From contig NC_092406.1 in the NCBI RefSeq assembly GCF_009017415.1, forward strand, positions 6,445,669 to 6,509,668: 64,000 nt of DNA, given 5' to 3'. Of this stretch, positions 55,041-64,000 are shown piece after piece; position 1 is the first letter of the stretch, and every line of letters begins with the position of its first letter. The notes beneath the pieces are model-generated. The model ran no database searches. It had not been told where the DNA came from and was given only the letters and a program-made list of their open reading frames with translations. Both the position numbers and the translations under genes were made by a program. The DNA comes from Aspergillus flavus. Its lineage: Eukaryota > Ascomycota > Eurotiomycetes > Eurotiales > Aspergillaceae.

Positions 55041-56910
55041 TTACTCGAAGCTCGTTGCCCCCTTGCTCCTCTTCCTCGCTATGGCACCGTAGTACTTAAA
55101 GACATATGGCACCGGTGCCAGCAGGGTTACGATGCATCCCAACAATGTGAGAGTCCAGTGCACACCTAGGTTCTCATACATGGGTACCGAAACTGTTACC
55201 ATAGGACCGGCCTAAAGACATACTGATCAGCACGATAGGGCTCCTGAATTACTCGTCTTCGGGGTCCTTACCACGCAGTATCGTGTTAACGTCATGCCCA
55301 CCAGAGCGCTCGCCGCGTAAATCTCGTAGCTATCTATGATGTACTGATAGCATGAGATATAGAGTTGCATGACCGCGAAGCCGAAGGCTACACTGGCTGC
55401 AAGTGGCGACCAGAGACTGACACTGGGCCAACTTGACCAACCCATCCAGAAGATGCTGATCGGCAGAATAGGCGCCCCAATAATTGCGTGGGTAGACTGT
55501 ACAGATCTGGAGGTTTTGCTTGTCAGTAGGCGCCTATAACTCCTTGGAAGGTCTGACAAACCGATAGAAGAAAGCCAACATTGATACCAATGAAGCAAAG
55601 GCCGATGTGTGCTTGATCAAGCCCATAGATCCCTTGGGCACCGAATATGAAACCATACCCGGGCAGGAAGCCAAAGAGGACTGTATAGATCACGGTCATG
55701 TACAGCGAGAACAGTTGGATGATCGGCTCAGTAAGTAAAAGCTTCAATGGCAACTTGATGCTGCGTTGAAGTCTCCGATAGAGTGGAATGGCGTCCACCT
55801 CATGCTCCGCGAGGTATAATTGATTGCCAGTCACCTTGCGCAATGATGTAGCTTTCCAACTGAGTAGCACTGGAGGAAATGTCTCTGGAACGAACAGGAG
55901 GAATGTCACCACCAGCGCACCAGTCAAGATGAGTGTGAGCCATTCTATAGTGAGGCTTTAGTCGACTTACAGGAGCATCAAATCCGAATGGTTGCGCGCA
56001 CCTGGCCATTGCCAGTTGACCACTGAACTACCGCCTATGAATGCAGCGACCATTGGTGCTAGGAAAGGTCCCAGAAAGCACAAGCAAAGAAGCACAGGAA
56101 ACACATAGGTCCGCTCGATCGGCGACCAGACGTCTGCTATTGTGCCACCAAAGTTAGTAAGAGGAGGCCAGCTGAACAGACCAGCAGAAAAGCGGCATGC
56201 AAGCCACGATCCGATTCCCGGTGCAAGCGCAGCTCCCATGGTGAAAAGACCAAAAATGATAAGACCTATGAGTGTTAGCGCGACATGATGGGCATTGACA
56301 CAGAGACACACAACAACGTACTGACAATATACACTGGATTCCTTCCCAAGATCTCAGAAAACGGCGCACTAATCAAGCTCCCGAGACCTAAAGCAATCAT
56401 GAACAGCGCTGTACCGAGGAGAGCGACTTCTTCGCCTACGCCAAAACTTTCCATGAGTTGCGGTACAATCTCCGAGTCGATCGCTGAAGCCCCGGTCCCT
56501 ATGAAGCTGGTAAGACTGACGGCACCAGTGACCATCCATTTGTAGCCATACGACCAATTCTGTGGGTTCAGGGGATCGCAGTCTCCATCAAAGTTCACCA
56601 CAATGTAAGGCGGCGCATCCGCAATATTTGTTTTTTCCAAATCATGCATGCCTGCTGCACAATCCTTGGAGCCGCAGCTGCGTTGCTCGCCCTCGGCCAC
56701 TTGCCGGGTATTCTGTGGCGCTGGGATGGGACGGTGTGTAAAAGGATGAATGTTGGCGTCCCTGTCCTGGTTATCTCCATGGCCGCTGGGATCCGTTGAG
56801 GCATGAGGATCAATAGCATTGTGGTTGCCGACTGTTTGTGATTCGAGGTGAGTTATGGATTGGATGGTCTGGTAAACTTTTCGATACTGCTTGATGGATT
56901 GCATGATCAT
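55041..56910 (-). CDS. MFS transporter (DHA1-type drug/polyamine exporter)
   Basis: Five minus-strand exons are 56910-56322, 56265-56002, 55944-55562, 55496-55272 and 55211-55041, for about 543 residues. A ~130-residue hydrophilic N-terminus is followed by NPQNWSYGYKWMVTG, the standard opening of fungal DHA1 transporters, then GLGSLISAPFSEILGRNPVYI. LPGYGFIFG, IGLCFIGINVGF and GAPILPISIFWMGW follow. The first, second and fourth splice junctions are well supported. The third (GTTTGT donor at 55561, TACAG acceptor) is uncertain: another open frame nearby encodes a YRRLLTSKTSRS stretch that could belong to the cytosolic loop. It is expected in the plasma membrane and is divergent from the zinc-cluster regulator, a common exporter/regulator pairing. 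Confidence 0.85.
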
Positions 56911-57090
56911 CGACTCTTCAGGATGTCAGAAGCCGAAAGATGGTCAGTCCCAGGTGGCAGGGTGTCCATGACAGTATTCTCTTGTCTGTATATGTTATAG
57001 TCTCTGACCAATGTACGATAATCACAGCACCGGGGCTAGCTGAGCGCGTTAACAAATTGCCGAATCTGCACGGCGGGCTCGTTTGTTAGG

Positions 57091-57139
57091 GTCGGAGCCA
57101 GGCGGATCACCCGATTGGAGCCTGCCGATCCGCCCCGAC
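57091..57139. promoter_or_regulatory. Divergent promoter with shared CGG element and inverted repeat
   Basis: In the 476-bp gap between the MFS gene and the regulator, CGGATCACCCG (57103-57113) is followed by CCGATCCGC (57125-57133). GGCGGATC (57101-57108) and GATCCGCC (57127-57134) form an inverted repeat. This position could serve both genes: 192 bp from the MFS ATG and 254 bp from the regulator ATG. Confidence 0.55.
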
Positions 57140-57386
57140 CGTCTTCTGTCCACGTTGGGAAGCCTCGTGGCGAGCAAGGTGGGGTAGTAAAATACACGGA
57201 CACCCTAACATGTCCTTGCATCATCCACTCTTTTCATCTTTTTTGCAACTTAATTATCCTATCATTGGATAGGTTCTCCTTGGGTAGATTGGCCCCATCT
57301 TTGCATACCATACCATACTGTATCGGCCGTCTGTGACACCTCGTTTCTTGGTGGTATATTCACCGACCTAGGACCCGTCCGACCAC

Positions 57387-59156
57387 ATGGCGGAACAGTT
57401 GGGAAGTACTAGGGGAGCGCAGCGTCATAGGGCTCTCAGGGCATGTGAGCCTTGCAAGCACCGGAAAAAGCGCTGCGATGGCACGGAGCCGTGTACCACC
57501 TGCATAAGATACCGGCACAAATGCTACTTCTCCCTCGAATCGCATGTTCGACTCAAGCGAGCTCTCAGCCAGACATCCAGGCCAGAACAAACTACCCATA
57601 GATCCAATCCTGCCTCATCAGGGACCGGACCAACTCTCAAGCGGCATGCGGAAGGCAAAAGCCGACAGCTCGGGCGGTCTCGAGAGGCCATCTCTCGAGA
57701 AGCCCTCTCTTATGCTTCATCCAGCAAGTCGCTCGCAGATCGACTACAAGCACACCTTGACGACGAACAACCTGACCAGATGATGCAGTCCGCGCCGTTG
57801 TTGGGACCTTCCGCTGACAATGACGCGTCTGCGACGTTAACTTCAGCTCTATCGTTGGACCATATGCAACAGTTCGCTTCAACTTACTTTGAGAGTGTGC
57901 ATCCAGTATACTCCTTCATGCGCCCAACTCTAGTTCACGATATGATAACTGCAAGGTCCTCCTCCACAGGTGGGCCTCAACCACGCGATGCTATTCTCTT
58001 TGGCATAGCTGCCCTTGGCGCGCTTTTTAGTGATGATGTTGATGCAACCCAAGAGAAAAGGCACATGGCTCTTGCTCGAAATGCGCAAGCCTGTCTAGAT
58101 GCTGAAATTTCACGGATTTCCACACCAAGCTTCGACCTAATATCAGCGTTGGTGCTCAAAACGCTATATCTGCGCTCAACTGCCCGAACCTATGCCACGT
58201 GGATTACAAGCTGCACGACCATGCATAGCGTCGCTATGATGGAGACAGATATCGAAGACCTAGATAGTGTCGCAAAGTGTCGGGGCTTATATTGTGAGCC
58301 CCGGCGGACATTGTGGATCGCACGCTTGTTGAACACTTGGATTGCAAACCAGTGTGGTCAGTCGCCGATCAAGACTGCTTTTGATACCTTAATTGTGCCG
58401 CCGACGCCTTCCGATCCTGTTTCTGCTACGCCAGAAGAACAGATGATTTACCTTTATCATATCTCGGAGGAGCTTTCTCCGGATAATCATCCCACATATG
58501 GGGAAATTGAACTCGGTATTATAAAGCTAGCTGCGCTCAATTCCCAACAGTGCCACGACGCGGTTCTGCTGTCGCGTACTATAATGGCTCTCTCTTTCCA
58601 TCGCGTTCTACGATCAAGTGAGACCGCTGATATCGACAGGCAGACATTCGCTCGTCTGGTTGAAATTGGGCTTGATGGTCTACAAGCAGCGAAGCGCCTT
58701 GCGCAGCAGCAGAAGCCTTGGTGGCATCTAGCCAATGTTCCTTTTCAATTTCTCTGCGCTATGCTCGTCATCGACACGGCGAGCTCGTTTGCACAAATAC
58801 CAACAGCCTTGCAAGTATTCGAAGACGTGGCGCGTGCCATACCTAGCTCGACGATAACGGAAGCGTTGAAACTCGCAACGAAATTAATTGGTCTCTCAAA
58901 ATTGCAGAAGACCGAGCAGCTCCAATACCTCGATCAATGCTCCGAGTCTCTTCATCAACATACATTCCGATCCGAAGCTACTTCTGACGAAGATGCGCAG
59001 ATACAGCCCCCAGTGGCTGGGCTTTCTGTGCCACGGGAGATATTCAATATGGAAGAACTAGGGGGTTTCAGCAGTTTTGATTGGAGCTTCCTACCTAATA
59101 TGGACATACCTATATTTGAATACGATATTTCAAATCCTATCATAGAATCTCAATGA
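57387..59156 (+). CDS. Zn2Cys6 transcription factor
   Basis: A single exon of 589 residues. The zinc cluster (about residues 20-47) has the spacing C-x2-C-x6-C-x5-C-x2-C-x6-C (CEPCKHRKKRC followed by CTTC). A Ser/Arg-rich linker follows. The middle homology domain begins near residue 155 (HMQQFASTYFESVHPVYSFM) and includes DAILFGIAALGALFSDD. The acidic C-terminus (FSSFDWSFLPNMDIPIFEYD) looks like an activation region. It shares an intergenic region with the MFS exporter, and the same operator-like element precedes the neighbouring oxidoreductase and aminotransferase genes. I infer local pathway control. Confidence 0.92.
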   Translation: MAEQLGSTRGAQRHRALRACEPCKHRKKRCDGTEPCTTCIRYRHKCYFSLESHVRLKRALSQTSRPEQTTHRSNPASSGTGPTLKRHAEGKSRQLGRSREAISREALSYASSSKSLADRLQAHLDDEQPDQMMQSAPLLGPSADNDASATLTSALSLDHMQQFASTYFESVHPVYSFMRPTLVHDMITARSSSTGGPQPRDAILFGIAALGALFSDDVDATQEKRHMALARNAQACLDAEISRISTPSFDLISALVLKTLYLRSTARTYATWITSCTTMHSVAMMETDIEDLDSVAKCRGLYCEPRRTLWIARLLNTWIANQCGQSPIKTAFDTLIVPPTPSDPVSATPEEQMIYLYHISEELSPDNHPTYGEIELGIIKLAALNSQQCHDAVLLSRTIMALSFHRVLRSSETADIDRQTFARLVEIGLDGLQAAKRLAQQQKPWWHLANVPFQFLCAMLVIDTASSFAQIPTALQVFEDVARAIPSSTITEALKLATKLIGLSKLQKTEQLQYLDQCSESLHQHTFRSEATSDEDAQIQPPVAGLSVPREIFNMEELGGFSSFDWSFLPNMDIPIFEYDISNPIIESQ

Positions 59157-59692
59157 TCATTCTCCGGATATTTGAAAAATGCTTAAAAAATAATTTGAAA
59201 ACCGATTGAAACCACTACAAAAAGTAATAACTTCTCGGACTTATAGATATAGGGGGATAGAACAATAAAACCTCTTAGATTGAAAGTTGTATATTGTACA
59301 TATCACGATGTTTGTCAATTCTCAACTAATCGCAGCACACTGAGGTTGAGGCGTAATAGCGGCCCATGAACGAATTACCTAGTTGCGCAATTTGGTCATT
59401 GGCCCTTTGACGATCATAGCACGTCGGAGTACGGCCACAAGGTGATGAGTTTGCAACGTGGCAATTGTTGGACCTGTTGGACTTGAAGCTTTCGGATCAT
59501 CCGACCCGACTAACCCGATCCGCTCCGTTCAATAGTTCACGTAAAGTACAACTGTCCCTTCCGCAACATATATCATAGCTACATCCCCCGTGGTAGTCAA
59601 GTGGTTGATGCTTGGTACGTATCCAACGTCGATAAATACACGGGAAAGGAAAAAGGCTGCTGTCCTCTTTGAAGAATTACTCAACCTCCAAA
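59157..59692. other. Promoter region of the Gfo/Idh gene
   Basis: No gene is present; the shared element is at 59493. Confidence 0.45.
59493..59523 (+). promoter_or_regulatory. Shared CGG-N5-CCG / CCGATCCGC element, Gfo/Idh copy
   Basis: CGGATCATCCG (59493-59503) is followed, after ACCCGACTAAC, by CCGATCCGC ending at 59523, 170 bp before the start codon. The word ATCCGACCCG is shared exactly with the aminotransferase promoter. Confidence 0.55.
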
Positions 59693-60945
59693 ATGTTCGG
59701 CATGACGCCTACTCAAGCCGCGCCCGGTGGCCGTATCATTAAAGTTGGTATCATAGGGTCGGTTAGAGTCATTTACACTTCGCTCCGGAGCGCATTCTAA
59801 CTGTTGATAGATGTGGCATGGTCACGCAAGTCGTCCATGTGCCCTCTCTAAACTCCCTTTCTCATCTCTTTCAGGTCACATACCTTTGCGATGTCTCCGA
59901 GGACGCTATGAAGCATAGCCAGCTCAAGGTTGCAGGTAGCTGCAGGCCCAATACTACCCGGAGCGTCGAAGAACTATGCAATGCGACGGAAGTGGAGCTA
60001 GTATTGATAGCAAGCAATCATGCTTTTCACGCATCCCACGCAGTACTCGCGCTGCAAGCCAACAAGTACGTCTTCATCGAGAAGCCAATTGCTTTGACTT
60101 TGCAAGATACGGACCGAATCATTGCTGCGGACGAAGCTGCAGGTGGGGCTAGAGTGTTCATTGGTTACATGAGGAGATATGCTGCAGCTTTCGTCGATGC
60201 AGTCAAAGAAGTTGGAAGCATTGAACAAATACGTTATGCTCGTGTCCGGGATATCATTGGGCCGAATTCTGTCTTTGTGGCACAATCCGGGACGTATCCA
60301 AAGACATTTAACGATTATCGCGAGGCGGATACCGAAGCGCTACGTACAAAAACACTTGATGACATGGAGCAAGCTCTCCAAGCTGAGCTTGGAATTGCCG
60401 TCACGAAAGAAACACATATGATGTGGGAGATGCTCTCTATTCTTGGCTCACATGATTTGAGTGCCATGCGGGAGATCATGGGTATGCCCAAGGGGGTCAT
60501 AGGATTCTCACCTTGTGCCACTGTGGGGTCTCCATTTTGGAGGTAACATCAAAACAATCGCTGTCTTAGCCAGGCTAACGATGACAGTGCAATTTTCCAG
60601 TACCCCAACTTCGCGGTCGCTTACGAGTCCGGTGTCGATCAGGTCGCAAGGTTCGACGCCTCGATAGAGATTTTCGGTGACACTAAGACTGTTAAGGTGT
60701 GCATCGATTCCCCGTTCATCAAAGGTTTGCCGACAACAATGGTGGTTAAGGAAACTTTACGGGACGGATCGTATATGGAATCCACCACACGGCGGACATA
60801 CGAAGATCCTTTCATGCTTGAGCTAAAAGAAGTGTATCAATGGGTCGCGGAGGGGAAGATTCCAAAGACGACTCCGTCTGATGCCCGACAGGACCTCGAG
60901 ATCCTGGGGATGCTTATGAAAGCTGCGACAGCATGGAAAATTTAG
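59693..60945 (+). CDS. Gfo/Idh/MocA family oxidoreductase
   Basis: Exons 59693-59757, 59811-60542 and 60588-60945 give 384 residues. The dinucleotide fold begins IIKVGIIGCGMVTQVVHVPSL (Gly 19, 22, 24). LVLIASNHAFHASHAVLAL and the family EKPIALTLQD motif with its conserved Lys-Pro follow. FIGYMRRYAAAF begins the C-terminal catalytic half, and LGSHDLSAMREIMGMP supplies the usual His in the active site. The introns are 53 and 45 nt; the first uses a GTCGGT donor, the second GTAACA. The family oxidises or reduces sugars, inositols and related compounds with NAD(P). The substrate is unknown. It is the gene closest to the telomere. Confidence 0.9.
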
Positions 60946-61430
60946 CGTCACAGCCATTTTTCAAGAGCAGGGACAGGTAAGTGTATGGATATCACAGAAA
61001 ACCTCGACGTGACTCTTTAGGATGCTCGTCTTCCCTGACATATCAACCTGACGATAAGCAATAGTGGGAATTACGAAGCAATCATTACTGTAGAGGCCTG
61101 CATAGCAGCTTGAATCCAAATAGATTCCCAATAATCACGAAGCGCAAAGCAATTGTGAGGTCGGAAGGGAGAGCTGACAACCTCGCTAGTCCAGATGTCG
61201 CTTTGTTTGCCAGAAAAGAGGGTCTGGGATAGCTGGGAATTTGTATGTTTTAATTTCTCCATGGTCTAGATGTTTCTAGCTACTTCAATAGGAGGTGAAT
61301 AGACATCCACCACAAGGCCATATCCATTGTAGATGATATAATGCGATGCACAATGTCACAGATTTGATAATGGTTATATAGGTTAACTATGCCGGATACC
61401 CTACTCTAGGTATATAGATATCTTGGGAAT
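60946..61430. other. Transition from gene region to subtelomere
   Basis: No recognisable gene. Base composition becomes increasingly AT-rich. Confidence 0.45.
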
Positions 61431-63870
61431 CGATTAATAATATTAGTATCTATATTTATTATCTTTTTAATAATATATAGTAGCCTCTATCTAAAAATTA
61501 TATAGAGAATCTTAAGGATTTTTAACTATAAATTTATATTAGAAATTATAGTAGAAAAATTAAGAATTAATTTTTTTGTAATAGCAATTATCTTAGGTAA
61601 CTAGGTCCTGTATAAGTGTAACGGCGGTTGCCTAAGGCAACTAGATCCTATATAAGCGAGCCACTGGCGGGCCGCTAACTTATATAATATATAAATATAT
61701 CTATATTAGAATTATATAAAGAATTCTAATTTTTAAATAATTTATTTTATTATACTAAATAAAGAAATTATTATATAATTCTAAATAATCTAGTCCACAA
61801 GGGGGTGAGCATTTATAGAAGGATAGAATAAAGTAGAGCCAACAGTAGCTATAAATTAATAGAGTAGATTAAGATTTTTTCTAAACTAAATATTATAGAT
61901 TAAAATACTTTAAATATAATACTAGATAAACTATAAGATTAATAATATTTAAATTAATATAAATTAAAAAGTACTATAGAAATTTATATTTAAATAATTT
62001 TTAAATATAAATCCTATAGTTTATAATAATAAAAATTAATTTAAATAGATTATAATATTCTATTAAAAATTTACTTAGAATATAATTTAATTAAATAAAG
62101 CTTTTTATTAAATATCTATAATTTTAATTATCTAGTAATACTAGTAATACTAATAGCTTTAATAAAATCTATTTAAATTATATTTTATTCTAGATTAAAT
62201 ATATTTAATCTAAAAAATTAATTAAATCTAATAATAATTTATTAATTAATCTAATAAATCTTAAATTATTATTTTTATTTTATAATATATTAATAATAGT
62301 ATTTTTTATTTTAGATTCTATATTTAAAGATAATTAGTTAATTATAATCTATATTAAATTAAAAATAATAATATTTTATATTAAGCTATATATTATATAT
62401 TATTTTTTTTTAATTCTATTAATATTCTATTTTATTTTCTATTATTTATAATAATTTATAAAAAATATTAATATAATATATAATCTAATAAAATTATATA
62501 CTATATTAAAAATATTATCTATAATAAAAAATATACTAAAATAATTTAAATTTAGTAAATTATTTAATAATAGAAAAATATTATTTTATATATAAAAAAT
62601 ATTAAGATTTTTTATTAAATTAATTAAATATTTTTTAAATTATCTATATATTTAAATAGATTATTATATTACTATAGTTATTTTAACTATTAATATATTA
62701 AATAAAATTTAAAAATTATATATAATTATTAATAAATAATCTATAAATAGTTTTAATATATTTAAAAAAACTAAATTATATAAAAATAATAATAATTTTA
62801 AAAAATAGAGCTATAGTAATTATATATAATTATAATATATTAATAGATATTTCTATTATAAAAAAAATTCTATTATATCTATATCTATAGAGACTAGTAA
62901 AAAAAACTATATATTTTTATATATATAAAATAAATAAACTAGATAATCTAATAGATTATTATAGTATAAAAAATAATAAAGATCTAAATTAGATTTAATA
63001 GAATTAAAAAAATCTATAATATTAATTTATAGCTATAAATAATTAAATAGATCTAGTATTTATAAAAATATATTTTAATAATTTTAATATATTATATACT
63101 ATAGTAATTACTCTATTATTTAATATAAATAATTCTATAGAATAAAATATATAATATATATAGATAATTATAAAAAATATAATATATAAAAATTAATAAA
63201 TAATATAATATATTAAATAAACTATTTAAATGATAATAATATAATTTAAAAAAAACTAGATATTATATTATTTATTATTAATATATATAAATTTAGATAA
63301 TATAATTAAATATATATAATTATAATAATAAATATTAATATTTATTATCTATATATAGATTCTATATATTAAAAAATATCTATTATATAAAATAATATTA
63401 TAATAGTAAAAAAAATAGTATTAATTATAATAGATAATTACTATCTTTTTTTTAATAATAAAAAATAATAAAAAAAATTCTAGAGAAAATAATTCTAAAT
63501 TATTATAATAAAAAATAAATAATATAAAATAAATATATTTAAAATTTTATATTAAATTAATAAATTAAATATATTATATTTAAAAATATAAAATCTTATT
63601 TAATATAATATAATTATTTTTATAATTATTTTTTTTTATTTAAATATAAATTCTATTCTATTTAATTACTATAGTTTTAATTATAGAATTTATTATTAAT
63701 TATAGTAAAGATAATTATTATTTTAAAAAATATATTTTTACTATTTTATAGTATTATTATTTTTATTATTAAAATAGCTATAATTAATTTAACTCTATTA
63801 AAAACTAGATAATAAAAATTTTATTAACTCTAGATTCTATAATAAAATATATTAATATATATATAATCTA
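61431..63870. repeat. Extremely AT-rich subtelomeric block, RIP-like
   Basis: About 2.4 kb contains very little G or C and no open frame of note. TA-rich words (AATATT, TTTAATA, TATATA) dominate. The pattern fits repeat-induced point mutation of an old repeat or a subtelomeric helicase-type gene, although the original element cannot be identified by eye. Confidence 0.8.
61593..61660 (+). repeat. Dispersed palindromic repeat, copy B, with a short tandem pair
   Basis: TGTAACGGCGGTTGCC then TAAGGCAACTA (61617-61643) matches the reverse complement of the copy at 54.4 kb with one difference. Around it, TAGGTAACTAGGTCCTGTAT and AAGGCAACTAGATCCTATAT form a direct pair differing mostly by transitions, as RIP would produce. 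Confidence 0.5.
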
Positions 63871-64000
63871 TTAGGGTCAACATTAGGGTCAACATTAGGG
63901 TCAACATTAGGGTCAACATTAGGGTCAACATTAGGGTCAACATTAGGGTCAACATTAGGGTCAACATTAGGGTCAACATTAGGGTCAACATTAGGGTCAC
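63871..64000 (+). repeat. Telomeric repeats TTAGGGTCAACA
   Basis: Ten complete tandem copies of the 12-mer run from 63871 to 63990, followed by a partial unit ending TCAC instead of TCAA. The G-rich strand points to the window end, as at a right telomere. This 12-mer is the one described in Aspergillus oryzae, unlike the plain TTAGGG of A. nidulans. Confidence 0.97.

Overview
The window looks like the right-hand end of a chromosome from a filamentous ascomycete, most likely an Aspergillus. The last 130 bases are tandem copies of the 12-mer TTAGGGTCAACA, the telomeric repeat described for Aspergillus oryzae, with the G-rich strand running toward the end. The genes have short introns (45-82 nt) with GT...AG ends and CTAAC/CTGAC-type branch sites, and the families are fungal (Zn2Cys6 regulators, NLP, GCR1_C, killer-toxin-like chitinase). 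Exon coordinates below were derived by hand from reading frame, splice consensus and family conservation; no search was run.

Layout. 0-14 kb: a partial Zn2Cys6 regulator, a short zinc-cluster gene, a secreted NLP, a secreted DUF3237 protein, an NmrA-like reductase, a gelsolin-repeat protein, a methyltransferase, an SDR with a mitochondrial-type leader and a small tail-anchored protein. 14.9-24.4 kb: a compact gene set with a Zn2Cys6 regulator, an extradiol-type ring-cleavage dioxygenase, a fumarylacetoacetase-family hydrolase and an FAD phenol-type monooxygenase. Together they look like a fungal meta-cleavage pathway for an aromatic compound. All four carry the same 14-bp element (CCGAAGATNGTCCG, CGG triplets in direct repeat spaced by 8) 200-300 bp upstream of the start codon. 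24.4-30.2 kb: a gene-poor island with a Crypton-like remnant, a broken kinase-like gene and a possible LTR relic.

30.2-39 kb: an F-box gene, a secreted or membrane protein of unknown function, and a 1419-residue killer-toxin-like LysM/GH18 chitinase transcribed divergently from it. 39-50 kb: a secreted GlcG/HbpS-like protein, an AAAP amino-acid transporter, a phytanoyl-CoA-dioxygenase-like fragment, a beta-lactamase-family hydrolase and a small secreted protein. 51-51.5 kb: a LINE remnant. 52.4-61 kb: an ACC-synthase-like aminotransferase, an MFS exporter divergent from a Zn2Cys6 regulator, and a Gfo/Idh/MocA oxidoreductase. A second operator-like element (CGG-N5-CCG followed by CCGATCCGC) lies in the three promoter regions serving these four genes, so they also look like one regulated unit. 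61.4-63.9 kb: almost pure A+T sequence, RIP-like, leading to the telomere. No tRNA, rRNA or CRISPR was recognised.
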